A stretch of DNA of 22,196 bases from Apopatocola sp963618015 (lineage in GTDB: Bacteria > Bacillota > Clostridia > Oscillospirales > Oscillospiraceae), in contig CAVEQS010000045.1 in assembly GCA_963618015.1 (NCBI GenBank), positions 1 through 22,196 on the forward strand. The letters are read 5' to 3'. The notes under the pieces were generated by a model. It made no database searches, was not told where the DNA came from, and was given only the letters and a program-made list of their open reading frames with translations. Both the position numbers and the translations under genes were made by a program. Positions 15,142 to 21,652 of this stretch are shown in pieces; within the stretch, counting starts at the first letter, position 1, and every line of letters starts with the position of its first letter.

Positions 15142-15819
15142 TCAATGCCCCAGGCCGTTGACCCACTCCTGCACGGTCGATTCGCTCGTGCCGGAGGAGA
15201 AGCGGTGGCCTTCCTGCCATGTACCGGTGTTGGTGAGTGCTTCCAGGATCGACTCGCTCTGCCCCATACCGGAGGAGGCGGAAGTAGCAAACGGAATAAC
15301 GGTTTTGCCGGTAAAGTCGTTCGCGGCGACAAAACCGTTCACCGGCCACGCGGCGATGCCCCACCAGATGGGGTAGCCGATAAACACGGTATCGTAGCTC
15401 TCCCAGTCCGGCACGTCGGTCGAAACGAGCGCCACATCGCGCAGCGATTCGTCCGCGTGCTCGCGGCTGACGCGGCTGGAAGCATCGTTATAGTTGAGCT
15501 CGTCGCCGGTGTAGGGCTCGGCGGGAACGATCTCAAACGTATCGGCAGAGAGCGTATCGGCGATGGTCTCGGCCACGCGGCGCGTGCTGCCGGTGGCGGA
15601 GAAATAGACAACGAGCGTTTTACCGCCCGCGGCGGGCGTTTCCGCGCCGGTATCCTCCGGCTGTTCGGCGCCGTTCTCGGCAGGTTCTTCGGTGGGCTCG
15701 GCCGCCGGCTCAACCGTCGGAACGGCGGTAGCAGTCGGCGCACTCGGCGTGGTGCTTCCGCACGCGGCGAGACTGAGAAGCAGTACAAAGCTCAAAAGAA
15801 GAGCGGTCAGCTTTTTCAT
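15142..15819 (-). CDS. Flavodoxin-domain lipoprotein
   Basis: A 225-residue protein exported as a lipoprotein. Signal MKKLTALLLSFVLLLS ends in lipobox LAAC with Cys20. A Thr/Pro/Glu-rich spacer runs to about residue 64, followed by a flavodoxin fold starting KTLVVYFSATGSTRRVAE, which contains the FMN phosphate-binding loop. Further flavodoxin blocks are SYDTVFIGYPIWWG and IPFATSASSGMGQSE. Flavodoxins are usually cytosolic; membrane-anchored extracytoplasmic versions are known in Clostridia and may take part in surface electron transfer. It sits between the alcohol dehydrogenase (41-base gap) and aldo/keto reductase genes, same strand, so it probably shares the MerR-type promoter. Confidence 0.92.
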   Translation of the reverse strand: MKKLTALLLSFVLLLSLAACGSTTPSAPTATAVPTVEPAAEPTEEPAENGAEQPEDTGAETPAAGGKTLVVYFSATGSTRRVAETIADTLSADTFEIVPAEPYTGDELNYNDASSRVSREHADESLRDVALVSTDVPDWESYDTVFIGYPIWWGIAAWPVNGFVAANDFTGKTVIPFATSASSGMGQSESILEALTNTGTWQEGHRFSSGTSESTVQEWVNGLGH

Positions 15820-15860
15820 GATGCTTCATCCTTTCCTTTGTTTTCCGCGTTTTCCTTGGT

Positions 15861-17018
15861 TTATTTGCATTCGCAGAGAATGTCGTAGATTTCGTCGTGG
15901 GTCAGCTTTTTGCAGCAGCCCGCGGTGATGTTGGTGGAATCGGCGACGGCGCGGTAATCCGTGTCCGCAGAAATGCCCAGCTCGGCAAAGGTGGTGGGCA
16001 GGCCAATCTCCTGGATAAACGCTGCGAGCGCCTCGACACCGGCGGAGGCCGTCGCCTCGTCGCTGCCCTGCGGCGCGATGCCCCAGACATTTTGTGCCCA
16101 GCGCGCAAACCGTGCCGCACCGGACTTGTAGATATGGCGGTACAGCACCGGGTGGATGACCGCAAGCCCTGCACCGTGGTTGCAGTTGGTGTAAGCGCCG
16201 AGCTGGTGCTCGATCTGGTGCGCCTGAAAATCCGTGACCTTGCCGATCTTCAGTACGCCGTTTTCCGCCATGGCGGACGCCCAAGCGAGCTCGCTGCGCG
16301 CGTCGTAATTTTCCGGGTCAGTCAACAGAATGCGGATGTTGCGGATGACGCTGCGCATGACGGCCTCGTTGATATCGTCGGAGAGGTTGTTCTCGTCCGG
16401 CTTGCCGAAGTAGGTCTCCATGGCGTGGCTCAGCGTGTCGAAGGCGCCGGAGATGACCTGTTTCATGGGAACGGACAGCGTATACGCGGGATCGAGGAAG
16501 GCAAATTCCGCCTGCGCGCCCCACAGGGCGCCCTTGATCTTCTTTTCCTCGTTGGTGATGACGGCGCCATTGTTCATCTCGCTGCCGGTACCGAACACCG
16601 TGACGATCGTGCCGAGCGGGATGAACTCTGTAGGATAGGCGCGCTTTGTGTACTGCATCTCCCAGATGTCCTCGTCGAGCTTCGCCTGCGCGGAGATAAT
16701 CTTGCAGCAGTCGGACACGCTGCCGCCGCCCACGGCGAGAATGAGATCAACGTGGTTTTCTCTGGCGAGCTTCGCGCCCTCCTGCACTTTGGCATAGGTG
16801 GGGTTCGGCATGATGCCGGAGAACTCCACGATACGCTTGCCCTGCGCGCGGAGGATGGCGGTGATCTCATCGTACACGCCGTTGCGCCGGATGGAGCCGC
16901 CGCCGTAGGCAAGCATGACGGTGTCCCCGTAGTTTTTGAGCAGGCAGCCGAGATATTCCTTCACGCCGCCCTTGCCGAAATAGACCTTGGTTTTGTTTTC
17001 AAAGATGAAGTTATTCAA
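15861..17018 (-). CDS. Iron-containing alcohol dehydrogenase, YqhD/BdhA-like
   Basis: A 385-residue group III dehydrogenase reducing aldehydes to alcohols, probably with NADPH. YGGGSIRR is at 38-45 and GGGSVSD at 97-103. The metal ligands expected for YqhD are all present: Asp194, His198, His267 and His281. The longest frame begins with GTG at 17027, but that codon overlaps the AAGGGAG sequence itself. A TTG at 17018 lies 8 nt downstream of AAGGGAG (17033-17027) and gives the common family start MNNFIFENKTKVYFGKG, so TTG is chosen. It is first in the operon and lies directly under the MerR-type promoter. Similar enzymes in other bacteria remove short aldehydes and methylglyoxal or make butanol; which applies here is open. 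Confidence 0.95.
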   Translation of the reverse strand: MNNFIFENKTKVYFGKGGVKEYLGCLLKNYGDTVMLAYGGGSIRRNGVYDEITAILRAQGKRIVEFSGIMPNPTYAKVQEGAKLARENHVDLILAVGGGSVSDCCKIISAQAKLDEDIWEMQYTKRAYPTEFIPLGTIVTVFGTGSEMNNGAVITNEEKKIKGALWGAQAEFAFLDPAYTLSVPMKQVISGAFDTLSHAMETYFGKPDENNLSDDINEAVMRSVIRNIRILLTDPENYDARSELAWASAMAENGVLKIGKVTDFQAHQIEHQLGAYTNCNHGAGLAVIHPVLYRHIYKSGAARFARWAQNVWGIAPQGSDEATASAGVEALAAFIQEIGLPTTFAELGISADTDYRAVADSTNITAGCCKKLTHDEIYDILCECK

Positions 17019-17073
17019 GAAAAACACTCCCTTGCGAAATGAAGTATGACATGGTACAATGCGCCTGTTACTT

Positions 17074-17116
17074 CCGGTTGTTTGATCCGATTATAGTTTC
17101 CGGTTGTTACAATCGG
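17074..17116. promoter_or_regulatory. Paired operator-like sites for the MerR regulator
   Basis: An imperfect 17-base palindrome, CCGGTTGTTACAATCGG, at 17100-17116 fills the spacer of the dehydrogenase promoter. A related half, CCGGTTGTTTGATCCGA, is at 17074-17090. The 11-mer TTCCGGTTGTT is exact in both (17072-17082 and 17098-17108), with centres 26 bases apart. The first site is where MerR proteins bind; the second would overlap the transcription start. Confidence 0.7.
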
Positions 17117-17120
17117 TCAA
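17090..17120 (-). promoter_or_regulatory. MerR-type promoter (19-bp spacer) of the adh-flavodoxin-akr operon
   Basis: Minus-strand -35 TTGACC (17120-17115), exactly 19 bases, -10 TATAAT (17095-17090). MerR-family activators work on promoters with over-long 19-20-base spacers that they untwist, and the palindrome lies in this spacer. Predicted start is near 17083. Confidence 0.82.
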
Positions 17121-17171
17121 GGGGATCCGGAAGAAAAAGTTTGAATTCTTTGTAAACAGCGAGGGCAAATC

Positions 17172-17573
17172 ATGCTTTACACCATGATGCAGGTCTGCAA
17201 AGAGACCAACATGACCTATCAGGCATTGAAATTTTACTGCAACGAGGGCCTTATTCCCCATGTCAAGCGGGACAAGAACAATCGCCGCGTCTTTGACGAG
17301 CGTGACGTTGCGTGGATCCAAAGTCTCACCTGTCTCAAAAAATGCGGCATGAGCATCCAGGAGATGAAGGAATACCTTGCGCTCTGTCTGCTGGGAGAGA
17401 GCACGATCCCGCAGCGCAAGGAGATGTTGGCGCGAAAGCAGGAGGCTCTGCGCGAGACGGTGCAGGAATTGCAGAACAGCATCGCCTATATCGATTGGAA
17501 GCAGAATTTTTACGACGAGGTGCTCTCCGGCAAACGCCCGTATGAGAGCAATTTGATCCGCGCGGAGGACTGA
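17172..17573 (+). CDS. MerR-family transcriptional regulator, AdhR-like
   Basis: A 133-residue regulator. The N-terminal winged helix-turn-helix spans about residues 1-70: MTYQALKFYCNEGLIPHVKR, then RRVFDERDVAWIQSLTCLKKCGMSI. A long coiled-coil dimerisation helix follows (KEMLARKQEALRETVQELQNSI). Cysteines at 9, 23, 54, 58 and 72 could sense electrophiles, as the single reactive Cys does in AdhR of Bacillus subtilis. There is no metal-binding CxC-type C-terminal loop, so metal sensing is unlikely. GAGGG lies 6 nt before the ATG. It is divergent from the alcohol dehydrogenase operon, whose promoter carries the 19-base spacer, so it is the likely activator. Naming the inducer would be guesswork. 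Confidence 0.9.
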   Translation: MLYTMMQVCKETNMTYQALKFYCNEGLIPHVKRDKNNRRVFDERDVAWIQSLTCLKKCGMSIQEMKEYLALCLLGESTIPQRKEMLARKQEALRETVQELQNSIAYIDWKQNFYDEVLSGKRPYESNLIRAED

Positions 17574-17584
17574 CCGGCATAAAA

Positions 17585-17615
17585 AAGCGAGGCTTTTCGA
17601 TAAGCCTCGCTTTTT
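17585..17615. terminator. Bidirectional terminator between merR and rsmG
   Basis: An 11-bp perfect stem (17585-17595 with 17602-17612) and 6-base loop, flanked by A-run and T-run on the two sides, so it works on either strand for these converging genes. Confidence 0.92.
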
Positions 17616-17626
17616 CTATATTCATC

Positions 17627-18331
17627 TCAGAGCGGCTGCTTTTTGATCATGGCGAACCGGCGGGGGTATTTGGCCGGGGTGGGCGCGGTTTTCGGGATGA
17701 TGACAACGCTGTGCACGGCGTCTGTGCCGGGGACGGTATATTTCTCGATGCGCGGTTTCCCGCCGCCGAGTGTGCGGATACAGCGTGCCGCCTCCTGCAC
17801 CTCTTCCTCCGGCTCCGGCCCCTTCATTGCGGCGAACACGCCGCCGACGCGCACGAGCGGCAGGCAGAGCTCGCAGAGCATCGCCAGGCGCGCCACGGCG
17901 CGGGACGTGACAACATCAAAGCTCTCGCGAAGCGCGGTCTCCTCCTCGGCGCGCCCGGCCAGACACGTGACGTTTCCGAGCCCGACCGCATCGCACACCT
18001 CCTGCTGGAACGCCACGCGCTTCTGGAGACTGTCGATGAGCGTGATGTTCGCGTCCGGCGCGAGGATCGCCGCGACGAGCCCCGGAAAGCCCGCGCCGGA
18101 GCCGATGTCCGCGGCGGTTTTGCCGGAGAGACGCACATACCGGAGCAGCGCGGCGCTATCGAGAAAGTGCAGCCGCGCCGTGGCCTCCTCGCCCTCAATG
18201 GCGGTGAGATTCATCACCTTCGAGCGCTCGTCAAGCAGCGTATAGTAGGCGCGGAGCTGCGAAAGCTGCGCCGCCGTCACCGGGACGCCGAGTTCCGCAA
18301 GGCCGGATGTGAGTATTTCTTCCATGGTCAT
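17627..18331 (-). CDS. rsmG: 16S rRNA (guanine-527-N7)-methyltransferase RsmG
   Basis: A 234-residue methyltransferase that adds the N7 methyl to G527 of 16S rRNA in the 30S subunit; loss of the enzyme gives low-level streptomycin resistance in other bacteria. Family blocks: NLTAI at 41-45, HFLDS at 55-59, SAM loop DIGSGAGFPG at 75-84, LIDSLQKRVAF near 98-108, then TSRAVARL. Length is normal. GGAGG at 18345-18341 lies 9 nt before the ATG at 18331; a second ATG two codons later is too far from it. rsmG often follows mnmE-mnmG near the chromosome origin, but here it follows a zinc-ribbon gene and repeat copy C. Confidence 0.97.
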   Translation of the reverse strand: MTMEEILTSGLAELGVPVTAAQLSQLRAYYTLLDERSKVMNLTAIEGEEATARLHFLDSAALLRYVRLSGKTAADIGSGAGFPGLVAAILAPDANITLIDSLQKRVAFQQEVCDAVGLGNVTCLAGRAEEETALRESFDVVTSRAVARLAMLCELCLPLVRVGGVFAAMKGPEPEEEVQEAARCIRTLGGGKPRIEKYTVPGTDAVHSVVIIPKTAPTPAKYPRRFAMIKKQPL

Positions 18332-18381
18332 GGTGATAAACCTCCAAATGAAGCACAGTGCACAAGGGAACTGCGCTCGCT

Positions 18382-18512
18382 AAGCCTCCCTTGTGCAAAG
18401 GGAGGTGGATTTTGCCAAAGGCAAAAGACGGAGGGATTGTACGTATTGGCAGTGCACCGAGACAATCCCCCAGTCAGCTTCGCTGACAGCCCCCTTTACA
18501 CAAGGGGGCCTT
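18382..18512. repeat. Hairpin-rich intergenic repeat, copy C
   Basis: The left end CCTCCCTT/AAGGGAGG (near 18385-18405) is followed by TTTTGCC/GGCAAAA, then GGAGGGATTGT paired at distance with ACAATCCCCC, then GTCAGC/GCTGAC. The right end is CCCCCTTTACACAAGGGGG. The outer clamps, the inner long-range pair and the small hairpins occur in the same order as copy B; only the small-hairpin sequences differ. It lies between the zinc-ribbon gene and rsmG. Confidence 0.88.
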
Positions 18513-18520
18513 TTATCTTT

Positions 18521-18913
18521 TCAGCTTTTCCGGTCAAACCGCTGCCCGCAGCGGGGGCAGGTGATCTGGATGCGGCCCTTGCCGCGCGGCACGCGCAGAT
18601 AGCTGCCGCAGCCGGGGCAGGAGAAAAAACGGTAGTCGCGGCGCTGCTTCGCGCGATGCAGCGCGCCGGTGATCTTTTCCTTCGTGCGGTCGTAGGTCTC
18701 ACGCGCCGTCAGATCCTCCATCTGCCGCACCGTGAGATTCCGGGAAAGCGTCCGGAACAGGGCATAGCCCGCTGCAACTAACGGGAGAATGCCCACCCAT
18801 CCCATGGTCAGCAGATTTACCCCGGCGATCACCGCCGCGATGCGGAAAAGATGCTTATTCAGAAAGTCCACGCCGTTTCGCCCGAGCATGAACGTGTTCC
18901 ACCATGTCCGCAT
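18521..18913 (-). CDS. Small membrane protein with C-terminal zinc ribbon
   Basis: A 130-residue protein of unknown function. A short N-terminal amphipathic stretch precedes two closely spaced membrane segments at about 23-54 (LFRIAAVIAGVNLLTMGWVG, then ILPLVAAGYALF). A charged helix follows (about 60-92), then a zinc ribbon with Cys 99/102 (CPGC) and 119/122 (CPRC). The ribbon faces the cytoplasm if the hairpin topology holds. The frame is open 8 codons upstream, but GGAGGG 7 nt before the ATG at 18913 selects MRTWWNTFML. It is likely co-transcribed with rsmG, with repeat copy C in between. Confidence 0.8.
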   Translation of the reverse strand: MRTWWNTFMLGRNGVDFLNKHLFRIAAVIAGVNLLTMGWVGILPLVAAGYALFRTLSRNLTVRQMEDLTARETYDRTKEKITGALHRAKQRRDYRFFSCPGCGSYLRVPRGKGRIQITCPRCGQRFDRKS

Positions 18914-18946
18914 TTTCCCGCCCTCCTGTCGTCTCAATATTTTATA

Positions 18947-18976
18947 ATTTTACCATGCCGGAGCGAAAGACGTCAA
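18947..18976 (-). promoter_or_regulatory. Sigma-A promoter for the zinc-ribbon/rsmG genes
   Basis: Minus-strand -35 TTGACG (18976-18971), 18-base spacer, -10 TAAAAT (18952-18947), 34 bases before the ATG. Confidence 0.65.
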
Positions 18977-18986
18977 CAAGCCGTTG

Positions 18987-19015
18987 TCATATTCTCCGCT
19001 GCCGCGCCATAAGAT
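18987..19015 (+). promoter_or_regulatory. Sigma-E-like sporulation promoter for spoIIP
   Basis: TCATATT (18987-18993), 14-base spacer, CATAAGAT (19008-19015). This fits the Bacillus mother-cell sigma-E pattern (ATATT-type -35, 14-15 bases, CATA-type -10). spoIIP belongs to the sigma-E regulon in B. subtilis. The spacing to the start codon (about 43 bases) is suitable. Confidence 0.65.
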
Positions 19016-19058
19016 AGATAGTATCGATGGGCGAGGCATGGACAAAGGAGGCAGGACG

Positions 19059-20177
19059 ATGAACCGGAAGGGACGGCTGCTGTGCGCGGCGGTCATGGCG
19101 GCGCAGCTCGTGCTGAACGCCGGGGCGTTGGCGCAGCCGGTCGAGCGCGCCGCCGCAGCCTATGAGAGCGGACGGCTCAGCGCGGCGCTGCTCGCGCTGG
19201 AGCTCGGCGACGCGGCCGCTTCCGGGCAACTGCTCCGCACGGACAACCTCCCGGCAGAGGTCTCCGCGCCGGAAACCACACCGGAGCCGGCGGAAGCCCC
19301 CACTCCCCAGCCAACCGCCGAACCGACGCCGGAACCGACGGAAGAGCCAACGCCCGAGCCCACATCGGAACCCACGCCGGAACCTACCCCGGAGATCACG
19401 CCGGAGCCGACCCCCGAGCCGACGCCGGAGATCGTGCCGTTCACGGACGACACGGGCATGGAGATACGAAATAAAACCGGTTTGGAGGTGGATATCGCTT
19501 CGCTCATGGCCGAACCGCTCGTACAGCAGCTCAGCGCAGAGGGGCCGCAGATCCTTATCATACATACGCACGGCACGGAGGCGTATCTGCCCGCGGAGGG
19601 CGAGGAGTATACGCCGAGCGACCCGTACCGCACCACCGATGCGGAGCGCTCGGTCATCCGCGTGGGCGATGCGCTGCAAGCCGCGCTCGAAGAATACGGC
19701 CTTCGCGTGCTGCACGACCGCACACTTTACGATTATCCAAGCTACTCGGGCTCCTACGAGCGCGCGGCGGCATCCATTGAGGCATATCTCGCCGAGTATC
19801 CGGACATTGCACTCGTGCTGGACGTCCACCGCGACGCCATCGGCGACGAATCGACCGTTTACAAGACGTGCGCCGCGCCGGGCGGCATGGCGCAGGTGAT
19901 GCTCGTGTGCGGCACGGACGAATATCTCGAGCACCCGCTCTGGCGGGAAAATCTCAAGCTGGCGCTCGCGATGCAGGCCGCGGCGGTGGCGGCGAACGGC
20001 GCGCTCATGCGCCCGATCCATCTCGCGCCGGAGCGGTACAACCAGCAGTATACGACCGGCTCTCTCATTATAGAAGTCGGTACGAACGGCAACACGCTCT
20101 CCGAAGCGCTCGCCGCCGCGGAGCTTTTTGGCCGCGCCGCGGGGGAAATGCTCGCTTCTCTCGCTGCGCTGGGTTAA
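19059..20177 (+). CDS. spoIIP: Stage II sporulation protein P (cell-wall amidase/endopeptidase)
   Basis: A 372-residue sporulation hydrolase. With SpoIID and SpoIIM, SpoIIP cleaves peptidoglycan stem peptides and crosslinks so that the mother-cell membrane can engulf the forespore. A membrane anchor or signal at residues 5-25 is followed by a Thr-Pro-Glu repeat linker (about 74-124, TPEPTPEP units). The catalytic domain has LIIHTHGTEAY (His169, His171, Glu174), His219 in VLHDRTLYDYPSYSGSY, and VLDVHRDAIG (His257). The end IIEVGTNGNTLSEAL is typical. The frame is open 25 codons upstream through the promoter; AAAGGAGG at 19044-19051, 7 nt before the ATG at 19059, gives the start. A sigma-E-like promoter precedes it. 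spoIIP often follows gpr in other spore formers; gpr is not seen here. Confidence 0.94.
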   Translation: MNRKGRLLCAAVMAAQLVLNAGALAQPVERAAAAYESGRLSAALLALELGDAAASGQLLRTDNLPAEVSAPETTPEPAEAPTPQPTAEPTPEPTEEPTPEPTSEPTPEPTPEITPEPTPEPTPEIVPFTDDTGMEIRNKTGLEVDIASLMAEPLVQQLSAEGPQILIIHTHGTEAYLPAEGEEYTPSDPYRTTDAERSVIRVGDALQAALEEYGLRVLHDRTLYDYPSYSGSYERAAASIEAYLAEYPDIALVLDVHRDAIGDESTVYKTCAAPGGMAQVMLVCGTDEYLEHPLWRENLKLALAMQAAAVAANGALMRPIHLAPERYNQQYTTGSLIIEVGTNGNTLSEALAAAELFGRAAGEMLASLAALG

Positions 20178-20239
20178 GAGCCGCGCCGATTGTCCATACT
20201 CTCTGTAAGGAACAAAACCGAACAGGGAGGATATATACC

Positions 20240-20668
20240 ATGGAAGTTCAGGACATCATGACGGCGCGGGTCATCACCGTCGGGCAGGATGAGCCGGTCA
20301 CGGCGGCGGCACGGCTGCTGCGGCGCTGGAATCTCGGCGCGCTGCCCGTAACGGACAGCGCCGGGCGGCTGCGCGGTGTGCTCACCGACCGGGACATTGT
20401 GCTGCGCTGTCTCGCACTGGAAAATGACCCCACGGATACGCGTGTTTCGGAGGTCATGTCCCGCGCGGTCGTAACGGCGCGGCCGGGCGACAGCGTGCAG
20501 AGCGCCGCCGCGCTCATGGCGCGCGAACAGCTGCGCCGTCTGCCCGTGGCGGAGAACGGAAAGCTCGTCGGCATGGTGACGGCGTGCGATCTTGCCCGCC
20601 GCGAAAAGCTTGACGCCGAGTTCGCCGAGGCCATGCGCGGCATCAGCGCCAACGTAGTGAGAAAATGA
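20240..20668 (+). CDS. Two-CBS-domain protein
   Basis: A 142-residue stand-alone CBS pair: residues about 7-60 (DIMTARVITVGQDEPV to LTDRDIVLRC) and 73-122 (VMSRAVVTARPGDSV to VTACDLARRE). Such modules bind AMP, ATP or related nucleotides and usually regulate a partner protein. The first domain has the TDRDIV block and the second the corresponding TACDLA. The frame is open upstream inside spoIIP, but GGGAGG at 20225-20230 precedes the ATG at 20240. It lies between spoIIP (62-base gap) and spo0A, and a hairpin follows. The same layout exists in annotated CBS proteins loosely linked to sporulation loci, but its job here is unknown. Confidence 0.9.
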   Translation: MEVQDIMTARVITVGQDEPVTAAARLLRRWNLGALPVTDSAGRLRGVLTDRDIVLRCLALENDPTDTRVSEVMSRAVVTARPGDSVQSAAALMAREQLRRLPVAENGKLVGMVTACDLARREKLDAEFAEAMRGISANVVRK

Positions 20669-20692
20669 TCCCGCCGGGGAAAAGTCCCGAAA

Positions 20693-20726
20693 AAGCGCGG
20701 CGCCGGTTCCGACCGGCGCCGCGCTT
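20693..20726 (+). terminator. Hairpin terminator after the CBS gene
   Basis: A perfect 15-bp GC-rich stem (20693-20707 with 20712-20726) and TCCG tetraloop begin 24 bases after the stop. The T-run is poor (CTTCTGCGG), so it may be a weak terminator or only a boundary that separates CBS from spo0A. Confidence 0.65.
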
Positions 20727-20749
20727 CTGCGGCTCGGCGTTGGCGGCAA

Positions 20750-20766
20750 TGTCGAAACGTGTCGAA
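20750..20766 (+). promoter_or_regulatory. Tandem 0A boxes upstream of spo0A
   Basis: Two perfect Spo0A-binding heptamers, TGTCGAA, are at 20750-20756 and 20760-20766. They are in the same orientation, with starts exactly 10 bases apart, i.e. on one face of the helix. Spo0A dimers bind tandem boxes with this phase, so spo0A is probably controlled by its own product. Confidence 0.8.
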
Positions 20767-20796
20767 CGAATTAACGGCGAATTAATGGGAGTTTTG

Positions 20797-20825
20797 TTGA
20801 AAATGAAGAGGTTATGTGCTAAATT
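20797..20825 (+). promoter_or_regulatory. Possible sigma-A promoter of spo0A
   Basis: TTGAAA (20797-20802), 17-base spacer, TAAATT (20820-20825). The predicted start is near 20832, so the 0A boxes would lie at about -82 to -66. No clear sigma-H promoter was seen. Confidence 0.5.
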
Positions 20826-20875
20826 TTGCATGTAAATGGATCAGCAGAAGAAAAAATCGATATGGAGGCGATACT

Positions 20876-21652
20876 ATGAAACTTCGAGTGCTGATCGCCG
20901 ACCCGAACCGGGAATTCCAGCAGATGATGAGCGCGCTGCTTTCGCGGGAGAGAGACATGGAAGCGGCGGATGTCTCGTCGGACGGACTGGAGACCCTGAG
21001 CAAGATCAAGGCGCTTCGTCCGGACGTGGTGCTGCTCGATCTCGTGCAGCCGCGGCTCGACGGGCTGGGCGTGCTGCGGCGGCTGGCGTCGCAGGAGAAC
21101 GCGCCGCCGGTGCTTGTTCTGACGGGGTTCGTGAATACCCAGGTCATTGCCGAATGTTCAGACCTTGGCGCCGTGTACTTTATGCCGAAGCCGTGTGATA
21201 CCGAGGAGCTTTTAGCGCGGCTGAGAAAATGCACGGAAATCAGGAATAAACCTCCCGCAGGGCAAAGAGAAACTGCCCAGGCAGGAGAAAAATATATAAA
21301 CTATCCGCTGGAGAGTACGGTTGCGGATCTCATCCACGAGATCGGCGTCCCGGCGCACATCAAGGGCTACCAGTATCTGCGGGAGGCCATCCTCTTCACG
21401 CTCCGCGACGCGGATGCTTCCGCAGGAATTACAAAAGTCCTCTATCCCGAAATCGCGAAAAGATTCTCTACAACATCCACCTGCGTAGAGCGCGCCATGC
21501 GGCGGGCGATCGAGCTGGCGTGGGATCGCGGGGACGAAGAAGTGCGGCAGAAGATCTTCCGCGGCACCGTCTCCGCCAATAAGGGCAAACCCACAAACGG
21601 CGAGTTCATCGCCATGATCGCCGAGCATATCACCCGGAAGGTCATTCTTTAA
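20876..21652 (+). CDS. spo0A: Spo0A, master response regulator of sporulation
   Basis: A 258-residue response regulator that starts sporulation when phosphorylated and binds 0A boxes. Receiver domain about 1-120: Asp9, phosphoacceptor Asp55 in VVLLDLVQP, Thr83 in VLTGF, Lys105 in FMPKP. The DNA-binding domain (about 140-258) has the nearly invariant IHEIGVPAHIKGYQYLREAI, then ITKVLYPEIAKRFSTT, VERAMRRAIELAW and KGKPTNGEFIAMIAEH. TGGAGG at 20863-20868 lies 7 nt before the ATG. The acidic pocket is unusual: the position after Asp9 is Pro (ADPN instead of ADDN in Bacillus). spoIVB, a common upstream neighbour of spo0A, is missing; a CBS gene takes its place. Confidence 0.97.
   Translation: MKLRVLIADPNREFQQMMSALLSRERDMEAADVSSDGLETLSKIKALRPDVVLLDLVQPRLDGLGVLRRLASQENAPPVLVLTGFVNTQVIAECSDLGAVYFMPKPCDTEELLARLRKCTEIRNKPPAGQRETAQAGEKYINYPLESTVADLIHEIGVPAHIKGYQYLREAILFTLRDADASAGITKVLYPEIAKRFSTTSTCVERAMRRAIELAWDRGDEEVRQKIFRGTVSANKGKPTNGEFIAMIAEHITRKVIL

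Noticed and set aside
15126..15332. N-terminal extension of the aldo/keto reductase
   Set aside because: The extra 69 residues are low-complexity, lie inside the flavodoxin gene and lack a ribosome binding site; the start at 15125 gives the normal family N-terminus.
16436..16442. Another TGTCGAA 0A-box match
   Set aside because: It lies inside the alcohol dehydrogenase coding region as a single copy, as expected by chance.
19270..19437. Repetitive DNA as a possible CRISPR or tandem-repeat array
   Set aside because: It is in frame and encodes the TPEP linker of SpoIIP, with no spacers.
18987..20021. A 344-codon minus-strand frame opposite spoIIP
   Set aside because: Arg-rich composition reflects the antisense of Pro/Thr/Glu repeats and the spoIIP domain; no motif is present.
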